64,000 bases of DNA from Cryoendolithus antarcticus. Lineage: Eukaryota > Ascomycota > Dothideomycetes > Cladosporiales > Cladosporiaceae. Positions 54,165-64,000 of the stretch are shown piece after piece. The translations under genes were made by a program, and so were the position numbers. Each line of letters starts with the position of its first letter. Positions within the stretch are counted from its first letter, which is position 1. Below the pieces are notes generated by a model. The model did not search any database, was not told the origin of the DNA, and saw only the letters and a list, made by a program, of their open reading frames with translations. The stretch is from assembly GCA_002077065.1 (NCBI GenBank), contig NAJO01000002.1:434001-498000 (forward strand), in the 5' to 3' direction.

Positions 54165-56021
54165 TCAATCCACAGCTTGTGTCAAAGTCGCGTTGCCACC
54201 AGTCTTAGGCAGGGCGATCTGCCGTTCTGGACCACCGAATATGCCTAAGCCGTACATCTTCTCGGGATGCTTGAATGTGGGTCCCAGATAGGCTCTATAA
54301 TCGTTCCCAGTCGGTATCGGAGGAGCTGGACGCACAGTGACCGTACTGGAGCCTACCATGACAAGACAAGGCCTGAAAGCTGGCTCGTATGCCTCGGTGC
54401 CATTCGATGCGGTGCTACGCTGGTGAGGCTGGGGCGCTGCTAAGTTGGGTGGTGGGTACAACTTCCGAAGCCGCAATACATCGTTCTTGGATATGCCGGC
54501 CAATGCTGGGTCTGGGGAACCTCCAACCCAGATCAGGTGGTCAAGGGGAGGTACTAGATTTCCGGGTCCTACCGGTGGATTTCCGGCGAGTGTTGCAAAG
54601 GGAGCGAGATCAAAACCGTCCCCATTGGAATTCTTAGCACTGCTTGATAGTCAGTAAGGCTGTCACAAGCGAGTCTGGAACACGGAAGAGCTTACAATGC
54701 AAGGCTGTTATGGTTCATGATACTGTATTTATCGTAGTGGAACTCGTTTTGCGAAAATCCACCGTTGTAGAGGTCATCGAAAGTCATCGGTATCCAGGCC
54801 ATGATACCTGGGCGGGTGATCAGTGGAAAACTTGCTGGAGTCGTCGCACTCGCGGATCTTACGTCGCCACTGGGGGGCCCAATACTTCCATGCAAGGTCC
54901 CGACGCTTCAATCTACAGTCCTATGAGTCAAAGACTTGGTCACCTACTGCAACGGCACTCACAAAAGTTTCATTCGCTGCTCGGTGTTCAATCCTTCGAA
55001 AGCGGGCTCATCTTTGCGTGGGTATACTCCTGCGACGATTCTCCTGTTGATCTCATAGCCGGGCAGACGATCGATAGTGACCTTCACAATGCTGATACTT
55101 GGATCGTCGACGTAGATGACATCTAAGCAGATCAGTCAGTTGTTGCAGGTTGACAAGGTCTGAATGATGCATACTTGGGCGCTGGTGTTCGTGTTGAAAG
55201 CCGATGGCGTGCCCGAATTCATGGGTTACTGCGACAACCCATGTTTCTCTCAGGTGGTGGTCATCAGGTACGGCGAATGCAGGCGGACTCAGCAGCATGG
55301 TCTGCCGACGACCTGGCACATAGCCAATATCTGTGTCTGTGACGTCGCCAGCGTCACCCCATTGGCCCAGAGTGATCCGCAAGGTCCTCTCTTGAACGTC
55401 ATGGAGGTCTACCAGGGTATCAGCACTCCGTTGGAATTACCAGCTGAACACTCATGACCAACCGCATCTGCAGGACTCATCGGCGTGAAGGAACTTTGGG
55501 CACTCTGGATCAGGGAAGATGCGAAGGAAGGTTTGTCATGTCGGGCCCACCTGGTCCAATCGCCGCTTGCCCTGTAACGCATAATCAATACCAGATACAA
55601 CGCGATTGGGTTGATCCTTTACATCTAGCGATGGCACCATCTACTAGATACCGTAGGCGTTCCTCGGCCTCTGCGCCGTCGTAGCAGTAGGTAATGATGC
55701 TCGCGCCGCCTCCGCAACCTGCGGCGGAGCATGAGTACGAGCTTTTTGGATCATCGCGATGATGGGATCCTTACTCGGCCATGTAGTTCCCATATGTCTA
55801 TCTCTGGTAGGATCCAGCTCCCAGAGGACTCTCTCCTCTGCGTCCATGACCGAGATCGATCGTTTCGTCTCGTGGTGTTCATCTGCGATCTCCTGGTGGC
55901 CAAGGGCACTATGTCTGTGCTCGTGCGTGAGTGTTTGCACCGAGGACAGTTGCACTGTTCGAAAGATGCCGAGGAGTGACAGGAGGATGATCATTGCGAT
56001 CATCGTTACTTTAGAGCGCAT
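54165..56021 (-). pseudogene. Astacin-like zinc metalloprotease, copy B (single frameshift)
   Basis: Eight exons on the complement: 55775-56021, 55623-55718, 55463-55550, 55176-55408 (approximate), 54963-55122, 54863-54912, 54696-54807, 54165-54639. The Met at 56021 starts a membrane/signal segment (TMIAMIILLSLLGIF). Then: KRSISVMDAEERVLW; WPSCGGG...TYCYDGAEAEERL; PDPECPKF...ESCRC; zinc site THEFGHAIGFQHEHQRP; YSIMNHNS Met-turn; FDLAPFATLAGNPP; and the C-terminal VRPAPPIPTGNDY module ending FGGP. All intron phases match copy A except exon 3, which is one base too long: the frame runs into TGA at 55510-55512 (CTTCCCTGATCC) just before the conserved CPKF segment. One-base deletion, sequencing error or a +1 shift would restore it. 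Confidence 0.65.
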
Positions 56022-56509
56022 GCTGGGCCTCATATACATCGAGACGAGGCTCGATCCTCGGTATGTATACTGGCTAATATTAGCGGTCGTTCGGCACTGC
56101 TCGAATAACGACTTTGTTAACGTGCGCGACTCTGGGCGATGGGTGAGTATCAGCAAGAGGGACACAAACCTCCGGCAAAGTATACATCGAGTCCGCAAAC
56201 AAGCCACTAGACTAGCAAACTACATGAGCTTTGATGTCGGGCACATACCTGGCACTGATACAGCTGCTATGTCTGCTATAAGTGCGACAGCTGGCATGCT
56301 GTTCACTACTTTGAGTCTACTCAACCTCCCGTCCACTTGCTGGCGAATAAACACTGACACGGCTCTCAACTCATTGCACAGCAGATGCAAGCGATCCTTC
56401 GCTAGTCACTCTTGACCTGTTCTCGCGCACAGCCGATAGCGCGGCAGGCTCGCCTACCATGCCAGCAAAGTCGCCAATTGAAAGTCTGCGGTCGTCTTCG
56501 ACCCCAAAC
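56022..56509. other. Spacer between copies B and D1
   Basis: 488 bp with the probable promoter of copy B. Frames here do not match the protease family or any other protein I recognise. Confidence 0.35.
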
Positions 56510-57178
56510 TCAGAGCTTTGGCCGCTCATCTGAGAAAGGCTTGAACGTAGACCTCCCCGTCCGCGGGTCATAGTATATCGGCCGATATGGAGGCGCCGGA
56601 CGCACAGCCCTGGCAGATCCATCTGGCCAGATCACTAGCATTGGCTTGAAAGCTGGCACGTAGCCAGACATCGTTGTGGGTATCTCATCGAGAGCGACGA
56701 TGCGAGGTTGGAAACCGCCGTGGGGGGCAGGAGGGCCCACTTGTCGAATGCGTTCCATGTCCGCCAAAGTCAGTGGTGGATTGGGCTCTGAGTCCATCCA
56801 GACTAACGGGTCCGTGGACAGTATGATGCGGCTATTTGCGAGGTCCGGCATGTCGTAGTGGTTGGTGAGGGTGATAGATCCCAATCTAAGACTCCTCTGC
56901 GTTGAGTCACTATAGTCAGTGGCAAAGCCAGCAGATAATGAGGCATGGCAAAGACTCACCACTGTATGCTTTGTCACTATATGATACACCGTCTACGATC
57001 GAGACAGGGCGAGGTCGTGCATCTCCTCGATCTACTTTACATGAAGCGGCAGATAGACGATCTCGGGCGGGCCAATAATCCCGTGTACTTACTTCCTCTG
57101 TCTTTATTATCTTTCTGACGGCATGCTGTAGGGTCAGTATCACGCGGCGAATTGTCACACTTTCGAGCAGCAATTAAC
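56510..57178 (-). pseudogene. Astacin-array C-terminal fragment D1
   Basis: The clear part is the last exon (about 56510-56905): LANSRIILSTDPLVW, PPLTLADMERIRQVG, then VPAFKPMLVIWPDG and VRPAPPYRP, all aligning with the C-terminal region of copies A, B and D2. Upstream exons fit less well: GDARPRPVSIVDGVSYSDKAY (about 56970-57030) ends in GTGAGT, and GSITLTNHYDMPD may correspond to the Met-turn. No HExxH zinc site is found anywhere in this copy, and the tail diverges after VRPAPPY (YDPRTGRSTFKPF). Either a 5'-truncated relic or a reduced gene for a non-catalytic protein. Confidence 0.5.
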
Positions 57179-57456
57179 TCCGCCCCTGCTGCGGAGCTAC
57201 TTCTCTCGAGTCCCTGAGAGCTACGACAGCTTCTACTTGTGCAGCATCACGTTTCGGCAGATGTACAGCTGTGCTTCCGGGACGGAACTTCCACGTGTGA
57301 CATCGATCGAAGTTCCTAGCACATGCCTCTGCAGCGATGTCTTGAGGGAATATCACCTAATCATACTATGCTCTTGACGCAGAGCTTGTTTGATACGATC
57401 ATGAATCACCTGACGCTGCTCTGCTTCGCGACTCTATGTATGACCGTATCACCTCC

Positions 57457-57995
57457 TCAAAGTTTAGCCAACTCCCGTTCGCCACCGCCCGTCTCAGACT
57501 TTTCGCCGTTCCCTCCAATGGACTCACTAGAAGCGTGGGAGCTGACACTGGTCTTGTAAGGCCCGCCCAGCATACCCAGACCATAGCACTTCTCGGGATC
57601 CTGGAAGACTGGTCCAAGAAAAGCCGCATAGTCATTCCCCGGTGGGATGGGTGGTGCTGGCCGCACAATTATGCCATGACCATGTGGCCAGACGACGATT
57701 TGAGGGACAAGAGCAGGTCGATAGCCTTCCACAGACACCACTAGTGGGTCTAAGGGTACCAGTCGAAATTCGTGGCCGTTCACTGGGTGGCCTATGTTCC
57801 GGATTCGCTCCATGTCGGCGAGTGTAAGCGGTGGATCTGGCTGCTTTGTGACCCACACTGGTGGATCCATTGACAGCATAATGTGAGGCTCTTCATAAGG
57901 AGACATTGAGTCCCTCGAGTTCAGGTAGCGCTCACAATGGAATTGGGCGTAGGCGAAGTCAAGAAGACTGTTCTTGTCAGCAAGATACCGCCTAG
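57457..57995 (-). pseudogene. Astacin-array C-terminal fragment D2
   Basis: 150 codons are open from 57906 and align with the C-terminus of the protease copies: IMLSMDPPVWV, PPLTLADMERIRNIG, EGYRPALVPQIVVWP, VRPAPPIPPGNDYAAFLGP, EKCYGLGMLGGP. A short piece upstream (about 57940-57995, NSLLDFAYAQFH, ending in a GTGAGC donor) may be the Met-turn exon. No zinc site or signal peptide is found upstream. The C-terminal module is very well kept although the protease domain is gone. A Gly/Glu/Ser-rich extension of about 30 residues follows LGGP. Confidence 0.5.
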
Positions 57996-58675
57996 TCCCA
58001 TTCTCTTCTTCTTCTTGCCTACATTAGGGACTTTCGGGACCAGGCGAGAAACTGACAGCGTGGAGTGATCAATGTAACGCTGTTGGTGTGATACTCAGAC
58101 GTAGTCTGGGTCAGCAGCAAGTGAGTGCTCAGATTCGCGCGAAAAGAAGAGCTGGAGAGTGTCCAAGAGCAACTTATCTGGCGTGCTACAGGACGGAAGC
58201 ACATGACGCAGGTGGCACACCCTAGTACTGCAGATGCGTGCAGTGTTACATTAGCTGATTTGCCGCCGTACGCAGGTGAGAGGCGGACTGACACTTGCGA
58301 TTGCCACCACGCTAGGTAGTGGTTATCGGTAATATTGGGTTGCCGCAGCTCGTGTCTGGTGTGTGACTGTGTCTGGTCACACCCTACCAGATCAAGAAAT
58401 TGCGTTGTCAGTGTCTGAAAGGCACACGTCCCGCAGGACTTCGCTGTGAAAGCTACTGTAGTGAGACACAGTAATGCATTTCGATCTTCAGATACACTCC
58501 TGTGCTTCCCCATGTGCCTATGTCACAATGCATCTCTCAGTGACAGCCTCACGATTGCACCCAGCAGGTACTTCCGGCGTGGTCCAAGTAAGGTGCTCTG
58601 CGATCCCGCACCCAAGACACAGGAACCGATCGGCAGCAGCAAGATGCCATCGCAGTTTGCCGCCAGAGACTCAGC
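57996..58675. other. Spacer upstream of D2
   Basis: About 680 bp. A 164-codon leftward frame (58019-58513) and shorter rightward frames have no family resemblance, no zinc motif and no splice pattern like the array genes. Probably the remains of the D2 promoter or lost exons. Confidence 0.35.
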
Positions 58676-60533
58676 TCAGTCCACAACGGTGAACTCAGCC
58701 GCGTGATTCGTAGGTTGGACGATGCTTTTGATCGCGAACGGGCCACCGAGCACGCCTAAACCCATCGTCTTGGTCGGATCGTTGAATGCTGGACCTAAGT
58801 ACGACTCATAGTCGTTCCCTGACGGAATCGGAGGTGCGGGTCGCACAGTTATTGTAGTGGTGCCCATAATGACAAGGCGAGGTTTGAAAGCAGGCTTGTA
58901 CACATAAGTAGCACTGCGGTTTGACGAGGTACTGCGCGGCACGACGACGCCGGCTCCTTCGAGTGGGTACATTGCTCGTACTCTGGCAACGTCCGTGTCA
59001 GACATGCGCGCAACTCGTGGATTGGGGTGCCCTCCAATCCAGACGAGGTGTTGATTTGGTGGGTTGCTATTTCCAGGGCCGATCTTGGGGTGAACGCCAA
59101 GAGTCGCGAAAGGAATGACATCGACACCGGCACGCCCGACGTATCTAGTAGATTATCAGCTGCAGAGCCCAAGGATCGGTCGTGGATGAGGAGCAAACCT
59201 CATGTTGTAGACGCTATTGAGATTCATGATACTAAGGGTATCGTAGTACGTATCTTGAACGTGGCCGTAGTTGCGTGCATCGTTTGCGCTGGTCGGCGTC
59301 CATTGTATCACTCCTGTGTTTTGGTGAGCATCGGTGGAGATACTGATTCGATGTCCAACCTACCCGGCCAATGCGGTTCCCAGTACTTCGCTGCTAAGTT
59401 CCAATCTTTGAATCTGACGGGAATCAGTCTAGAAATACTATCGCGGAGGACCAGTAGACTCTACACCACGACCATGCGCTCTGTCGGTGATAGGCCACGG
59501 AAGACTTCCTCGCTGCCTGGGAAATCCTCTCTCACTGGTGTCTTCTTGACAACATCCCACGTCTCCTTGTAACCTGGCATGCGGTTGAGGGCGATGTTTA
59601 TCCCAGCGTCGTTAGGATTGTCGATGTCGTACACGTCTCCACTTTTCGGGTCAGTCTTGCTACCAATCTCAAACATCATAATGAGGAGAAGTACTTGGTC
59701 GTTGATGTTCATGGTAGAAACCTATGGCATGGCCGAATTCGTGAGTCGCAATCAGTACCCACGCTTCCTGCAATTCTTCATCACGAGGTAGGATGAATGG
59801 CGGTGGGGTCAGCACCATGAAGTGCTGCAAGCCAGTCGAGTATCCAATCGTTGTTGACGGATCGTCGCCATAGGGCCCAAGTGAGATACGGAGAGTGTCA
59901 GGAAGGACCGCATGAAGATCTGTAAGCGTCAGACGTCTCAGATTCTGAGAGCCCGGATACATTGCACGCTCACCACATCGACAGGAGTCTTGGAAGTTGA
60001 CGAACTTGGGACAAGAAGCCGCTGGCAGGATGTCGAGCGAAGTCATCCGCATCTGGCCTGGTGCGATTGCTGCGTACCCTATCGAGGCGGGTTGATCAAT
60101 GCAAAGCCGATCACTACGCACGACATAATGCAGATTGTGACTTACATCTTGCGATAGCTCCGTTTACCAGATATGTCAGACGCTGCTCGCTCTCCTCGTT
60201 GGCGTAACAGTAGGACACGACGCGAGGTCATCCGGGTCCACACGCTAGCACCAGCTCGTCAGAATACTCTGTATCAGTCTGAGTGGACTTGTTGCGCTCA
60301 CCAGGCCAGACAGTGGGAAGCCCTCTTTTGTGTGCGGGATCTGACTCCCAGATGGCCATTTCCTGCTTGTTCATTACAGACGCAAACCGTTTAGTCTTGT
60401 TGTGGCCATTGTACAGAGCGGGCTCGATCTCGCTCTGATGTGATTGAACACTAGCTGTGGATGCAGACAAGCTGTAGTCAAGTACGAACAGTGGGAGCAG
60501 ATAGATCGCGCAAGCGACGAGAGTCAGACGCAT
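58676..60533 (-). pseudogene. Astacin-like zinc metalloprotease, copy A (one premature stop)
   Basis: Eight exons on the complement: 60302-60533, 60146-60244, 59974-60057, 59695-59919, 59465-59636, 59364-59413, 59199-59313, 58676-59144. All phases agree (481 codons plus stop). Signal peptide MRLTLVACAIYLLPLFVLDY; KRFASVMNKQEMAIW; TVWPACGPG; SYCYANEESEQRL; CPKF...DSCRC; zinc site THEFGHAIGFYHEHQRP; DTLSIMNLNS Met-turn; IPFATLGVHPKIGPGN; C-terminal VRPAPPIPSGNDY module ending LGGPF. Astacins (peptidase M12A) bind zinc by the three His and cut proteins outside the cell. The only fault is TGA at 60228-60230, between CGPG and PRVVSYCY. Copies B and C read through the same place with sense codons. 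If this is a sequencing error, the copy would be intact. Confidence 0.68.
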
Positions 60534-61112
60534 TGTCAAGTAGGCGGCAACGCTGTGGTGACCCGATTCCCTTGATCAGTGTCCTTGAGCTGTAGCTCAA
60601 GCAATGTTTGAGGCTGGAGGCTGCAGTGTATATTTGAAGACGCAGGATGTTAGTTGAGTATACGCAAGAGGGATCGAAACACTCGGCGAAGTCCTGTCAA
60701 GTCCGCAAACAGACTGGTCAACCAGCAAACCACAACGACGTAGCAGCAGTCAAGACGGGCCTGGCTCAAAGACAAGCCTTGCTTTGCACAAGCCCCGCGT
60801 CGCGATCACCTTGTAACGTTCTTCTTACCATCCCCAGACATCATATCTGCGCGTAGACCAAAGAGTACCTTCGAGCGGTCGCCATTTCCATGCAGTGTTG
60901 ATGCTGTAAGAATGATTGGTGGCATGAGCTCTTCCCTGACCCGGAAGCTGGTTCGTCGTGCAAGCAATCATGATTCGCAGGAGACGATTTTGGCAGCCTT
61001 GGTTACGGTACATAGTACCAGATGTAATTCGCGGATGTTTCGCACACTGCTTGAACTCTCCATCAATGCTCCGATCGTCGTGACCATATGTTCACGTGGC
61101 CTCGACTACAAA
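60534..61112. other. Intergenic region
   Basis: 579 bp between two leftward genes: the copy A promoter and the 3' end of the MpaB-like gene. Nothing coding recognised. Confidence 0.4.
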
Positions 61113-62405
61113 TCAAAGAGCCTGCCGTCTTGCTGTAATCTCGCTCCTCAGCGCATACAAGTCGTCCTGCCGGTGACTGACAGTATTGTTCGGACCCAAA
61201 GTCAAGATGTGGTAGCCCTCCGGTTTGTATGGAAGCCCTGGCTGTGGAAGCCCTTTCCCCCAAGCTTTGAGACGACTCATCCACGTTGTTCGTATGTACC
61301 AGGGAGCTGCACGTGAGCGGAGTGCATAGTAGCGATCTGGATGTGTGGAAGACGGCTTGAGAGCTATGTAATGCTTTCGGAACGCGAAGAGACGAGGCAA
61401 TGCGAAGTAACGAAGAAAGATTTTGCGCAGTTGTATGGTGTACGCGATGATGGCGCTCGACTTGAAAGATGGCAAGGGTATGCTGTGCACGTGGTTAGCA
61501 CGTGGGGAGTAAAGTCCCACCGATAGGCGCTGAATACGTACCCCATGGCATCACAGAGCCTATGACCCATCAGATACGCAGCTAGAGTCCTCAAGAGACG
61601 CTGCATAGGTGCCGACTTTGCTCCAACAAGAAGCTCAAGGGTAGACTGTGCCAGTATGGCATTCGACTCGGCATATCGCATGTGCTTTGCTTCGTACTCC
61701 TGACTCCAAGCATCCAGCCTTGAGAGCCACTGCAATGCGTCAGCATCCTCGTCACATTCTAACAGGGTGTACGGAATGTCAAAGTCGTGGCCGATGTGCC
61801 TCCAGAACACCGCGATGGCACAGCGCTCAAGATCTGTTAATTCTCTCCACTCATACTTACGGACCCATCGCATACCTTCCAATGCGAACAGACTGAGGGT
61901 GTAGAGCATGTCATCGTTACTGATCTGACCTTTCTGGCGGAACGGTTGATGAAGGTGTGCAATGCGAGTCACAGCATCAATGGCGCGCTCGGAACTTGGA
62001 GGCGCAATAATTGCATTGTTCAAGAGCTGACTCGTGTCTGCCATGCGTCGCGCGAGGCTTTGCAGTGTAGTCATGTGACCGGTGGAGACTAGCAATGAAG
62101 ATATGGACGGTATACCGTATGTCTGAGCAAGCGGGTCAGTCTAGTGCATGTTGCGCTTCGTCGTGTTGCACATCCAATCTCACTTTAAAGAGCGCGAAGA
62201 ATACGGCAATCGACAGCGTGGTCGGAAACTCCTGCTCCGCAAGCCACCGCTGAATGATAGCCCCGTCTTCCAAAGTCATGTCATTCAAAGATCCACCCCT
62301 TCGATCATAATACCAGTCATGCATTCGCCGGCATGCCCTATACCGCACCGTGACACATATGCCAACATACAGCGGCAGCATGGTAAGCACCGTCAGCAGA
62401 ATCAT
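61113..62405 (-). CDS. MpaB/DUF2236-like membrane oxygenase
   Basis: Three exons, complement of 61113-61482, 61542-62122 and 62184-62405 (introns 59 and 61 nt); 390 residues. The Met at 62405 starts a membrane helix (MILLTVLTMLPLYVGICVTV). Family marks: KTYGIPSISSLL, SLARRMADTSQLL, ISNDDMLYTLSLFALEGMRWV, the core YEWRELTDLERCAIAVFWRHIG, HMRYAESN, and after the last join FLRYFALPRLFAFRKHY, RYYALRSRAAPWYI and KPEGYHI. This is the ER-bound oxygenase family named after MpaB of mycophenolic acid synthesis and related to latex-clearing haem enzymes; members oxidatively cleave isoprenoid chains. No biosynthetic genes are near it, so its substrate cannot be guessed. Divergent from the Cyk3-like gene. 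Confidence 0.78.
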
Positions 62406-62962
62406 CCTCTCGGCGGTATGGCTTGCACACGCGACTGCGGTCTGGTTTGCACAGTACGCAACCCGGACTGAGACCGTTGCCACGCAGCATTACCACGAGC
62501 TGGCAAAGCCGGTACTGTGCAATGAAACGGCCATGTCGCGGTGCAAGGAGGTGGTCGGTGAAGTAGTGGAGATGGCGGAGTCCGCAAGGATGGCCGTCGT
62601 TACGGCCACAACTGAGGTCACACGAAGTGGATTTAAGCTTAGCGTTAGCGCCGATTTTTGGCTCCGCAAATAAACACGCCATTGGATCTGTACCTTACAT
62701 GTACAGTATGCATACATTGCTGATTTGCCGCGCCTGCTGCTTTCTTCTGCGTTACATCTCCAGTACACATGCTACTCAGCAGATTCCTCTCGCTTCTCGG
62801 CTTGGAGGTCTGACGCCCACTTCGAACGTGCGACACTGGCATACACGGTCAACACCTCGAGCTCTCGCATAGCAACGGCACCGACTGCCTCGAATCGAAC
62901 GCCAATAGCTGTATCTGTCCATCAGCAAGGGCGAGAAACGACCAGAAAGAGTCAGTATCACT
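62406..62962. promoter_or_regulatory. Divergent promoter region
   Basis: 557 bp between the MpaB-like and Cyk3-like genes. A rightward frame of 107 codons (62350-62673) overlaps the MpaB start in antisense and is not called. Both promoters lie here. Confidence 0.4.
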
Positions 62963-64000
62963 ATGGGGGCTCCTGCAGTAGCGCCCACGCGCTTCCCCTG
63001 CTGGTGTCGAGCTACGTACTCGTGGGGTGGAGAGAGCAAGAAGGATCTTGGAATAATCGAGGGTGACCTGATTGAAGCATTGAACGCTGGCGATGGCTTG
63101 TGGTGGACCGGACGACTACGAAGGGACCCACGAGCGATTGGGATGTTCCCATCGAACTTCGTCGATGTGCTGGACGAAAGCTTCCAGCCAGGCGTTCCGA
63201 GCCGACAATCGACGCCAGTACAAGCTGCGCCTGTTGCTAAGGGCAAGGCGTTCCGAAAGCCGTTCCAGGCGTACGAGAAGACTGGTACACAAGTTACGGC
63301 AAAGGCAGAGGTGAACAAAGTGGTCGAGCGTCCGGTAGAGAAGAAGAATGCTTTCAAGCCGTTCTCCAGCATGAGGACAGCCCAGGCACCGTCTTCAGCA
63401 CCTACACGGCCGATCGATCATGGGTATAGAGCGCCCAATCCGAGAGGGAGTGGATCAAGAATGAGCAAAGCTGGGAGTCCACTGCCGTCACGGAGACCAA
63501 GTGCCTCGCCAACACCCACGCCCGGATACGCACAGCAGCAGTCTTACGAACAGAGCAGCAGGCGTGGCACGTACCAGAATGATTATAACCAGGGCACATA
63601 CCTTCGTTATGGTCCACAGGACGACTATCGTGCATCTTCGCCATATCCGTCACAGCGAACGCCGTCACCGAACCCAATGCGATCTGCGTCTCCGATGCCG
63701 ATGTCGCGCGCTACATCTCCAATGCCGATGCAACGAGCTACATCGCCCATGCCAATGTCACGCGCTGCATCGCCTGCACCTCCCAGATCACGATCGCCAC
63801 TCCCGAACAGCTACCATGATGGTTCAGCTTTCCCTCAATTACTACCGCAAAGCAGTCGCGCCCCATCACCTGATCCATTCTACATTGGACATCACGGATC
63901 ACGAGCACCTTCGCCGGTGCCGCCACAAGGCCAATGGCAGAATGTTCGAGCTCCATCGCCTGCACCTGTGCATGAGTATGCCTCACATTCTCGCGCTCCG
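62963..64000 (+). CDS. cyk3: Cytokinesis protein 3 (Cyk3)-like SH3 protein (3'-truncated)
   Basis: Starts at ATG 62963 and is open to the window end (346 codons seen). The N-terminal SH3 domain occupies about residues 14-75: PCWCRATYSWGGESKKDLG, EGDLIEALNAGDGLWWTGRL, then AIGMFPSNFVDVL. The opening CWCRAxYSWGGE and the GDGxWW-GRL spacing match fungal Cyk3. After it comes disordered Pro/Ser/Arg-rich sequence with a 9-residue tandem repeat. Cyk3 works at the contractile ring and septum; its transglutaminase-like domain should lie beyond the window. The start is supported by the short leader usual for Cyk3. Confidence 0.8.
   Translation, partial: MGAPAVAPTRFPCWCRATYSWGGESKKDLGIIEGDLIEALNAGDGLWWTGRLRRDPRAIGMFPSNFVDVLDESFQPGVPSRQSTPVQAAPVAKGKAFRKPFQAYEKTGTQVTAKAEVNKVVERPVEKKNAFKPFSSMRTAQAPSSAPTRPIDHGYRAPNPRGSGSRMSKAGSPLPSRRPSASPTPTPGYAQQQSYEQSSRRGTYQNDYNQGTYLRYGPQDDYRASSPYPSQRTPSPNPMRSASPMPMSRATSPMPMQRATSPMPMSRAASPAPPRSRSPLPNSYHDGSAFPQLLPQSSRAPSPDPFYIGHHGSRAPSPVPPQGQWQNVRAPSPAPVHEYASHSRAP
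63683..63790 (+). repeat. 27-bp coding tandem repeat in the Cyk3-like gene
   Basis: Three units of 27 bp plus a decayed fourth, encoding SASPMPMSR, ATSPMPMQR, ATSPMPMSR, then AASPAPPRS. Codon differences between units are mostly silent. Repeat number may vary between strains. Confidence 0.8.

Noticed and set aside
58019..58513. 164-codon leftward frame upstream of fragment D2
   Set aside because: No similarity to the protease copies, odd composition, and no start context.
62350..62673. Rightward 107-codon frame with a hydrophobic start
   Set aside because: It overlaps the MpaB-like first exon in antisense, has no recognisable domain, and its hydrophobic start mirrors the membrane helix of the other strand.
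1..64000. tRNA, rRNA, CRISPR or intact transposon
   Set aside because: No cloverleaf with A and B boxes, rRNA stretch, direct-repeat array or transposase frame was seen on reading both strands; a tRNAscan or repeat search was not possible here.

Overview
The window is nuclear DNA of a filamentous ascomycete (Pezizomycotina). Introns are short (about 46 to 90 nt), begin GTRNGT, carry CTGAC/CTAAC-type branch sites and end in YAG. The gene content also fits: cellobiose dehydrogenase with CBM1, DUF3405, DUF7580, C2H2-ankyrin proteins, a Cyk3-type SH3 protein and an MpaB-type oxygenase. A Dothideomycete is plausible, but that is only an inference. I found no rRNA, tRNA or CRISPR array and no intact transposon. 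Exon joins were worked out by hand from splice signals and reading-frame phase.

Layout. 1-9.7 kb: end of a type I phosphodiesterase gene; a secreted SGNH hydrolase whose C-terminus carries two Lys-Arg-preceded peptide repeats; a small secreted ML (lipid-binding) protein; a peroxisomal 4-coumarate-CoA-ligase-like enzyme; a four-helix membrane protein; a PSI-domain membrane protein. 9.7-24.2 kb: cellobiose dehydrogenase with CBM1; a METTL25-like methyltransferase; a DUF3405 protein; a divergent pair of mitochondrial-protein genes, one of them ribosomal protein bL19m; two hypotheticals.

24.2-35.1 kb: a very large minus-strand gene. Splicing joins what look like five separate ORFs into one predicted protein of about 2,804 residues: helical N-domain, C2H2 fingers, many ankyrin repeats, a Cys-rich zinc module, DEP, TPR and a helical repeat tail. 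It is divergent from a DUF7580-type gene across a 375-bp shared promoter. This is the best candidate here for an undescribed intracellular sensing or incompatibility module.

35.2-51.5 kb: secreted Ser/Thr-rich protein, GT25-like glycosyltransferase, Ras-association/PH protein, POT1/Cdc13-type telomere OB protein, secreted GMC oxidoreductase, a hypothetical and an NmrA-like reductase.

52.0-60.5 kb: a same-strand tandem array of astacin-like zinc metalloprotease copies. Three are near full length and share intron positions. Two are C-terminal fragments. Each long copy carries an apparent lesion (premature stop or frameshift), yet a distinctive C-terminal module is kept in all five. 61.1-64.0 kb: an MpaB-like oxygenase gene, divergent from a Cyk3-like cytokinesis gene cut by the window end.
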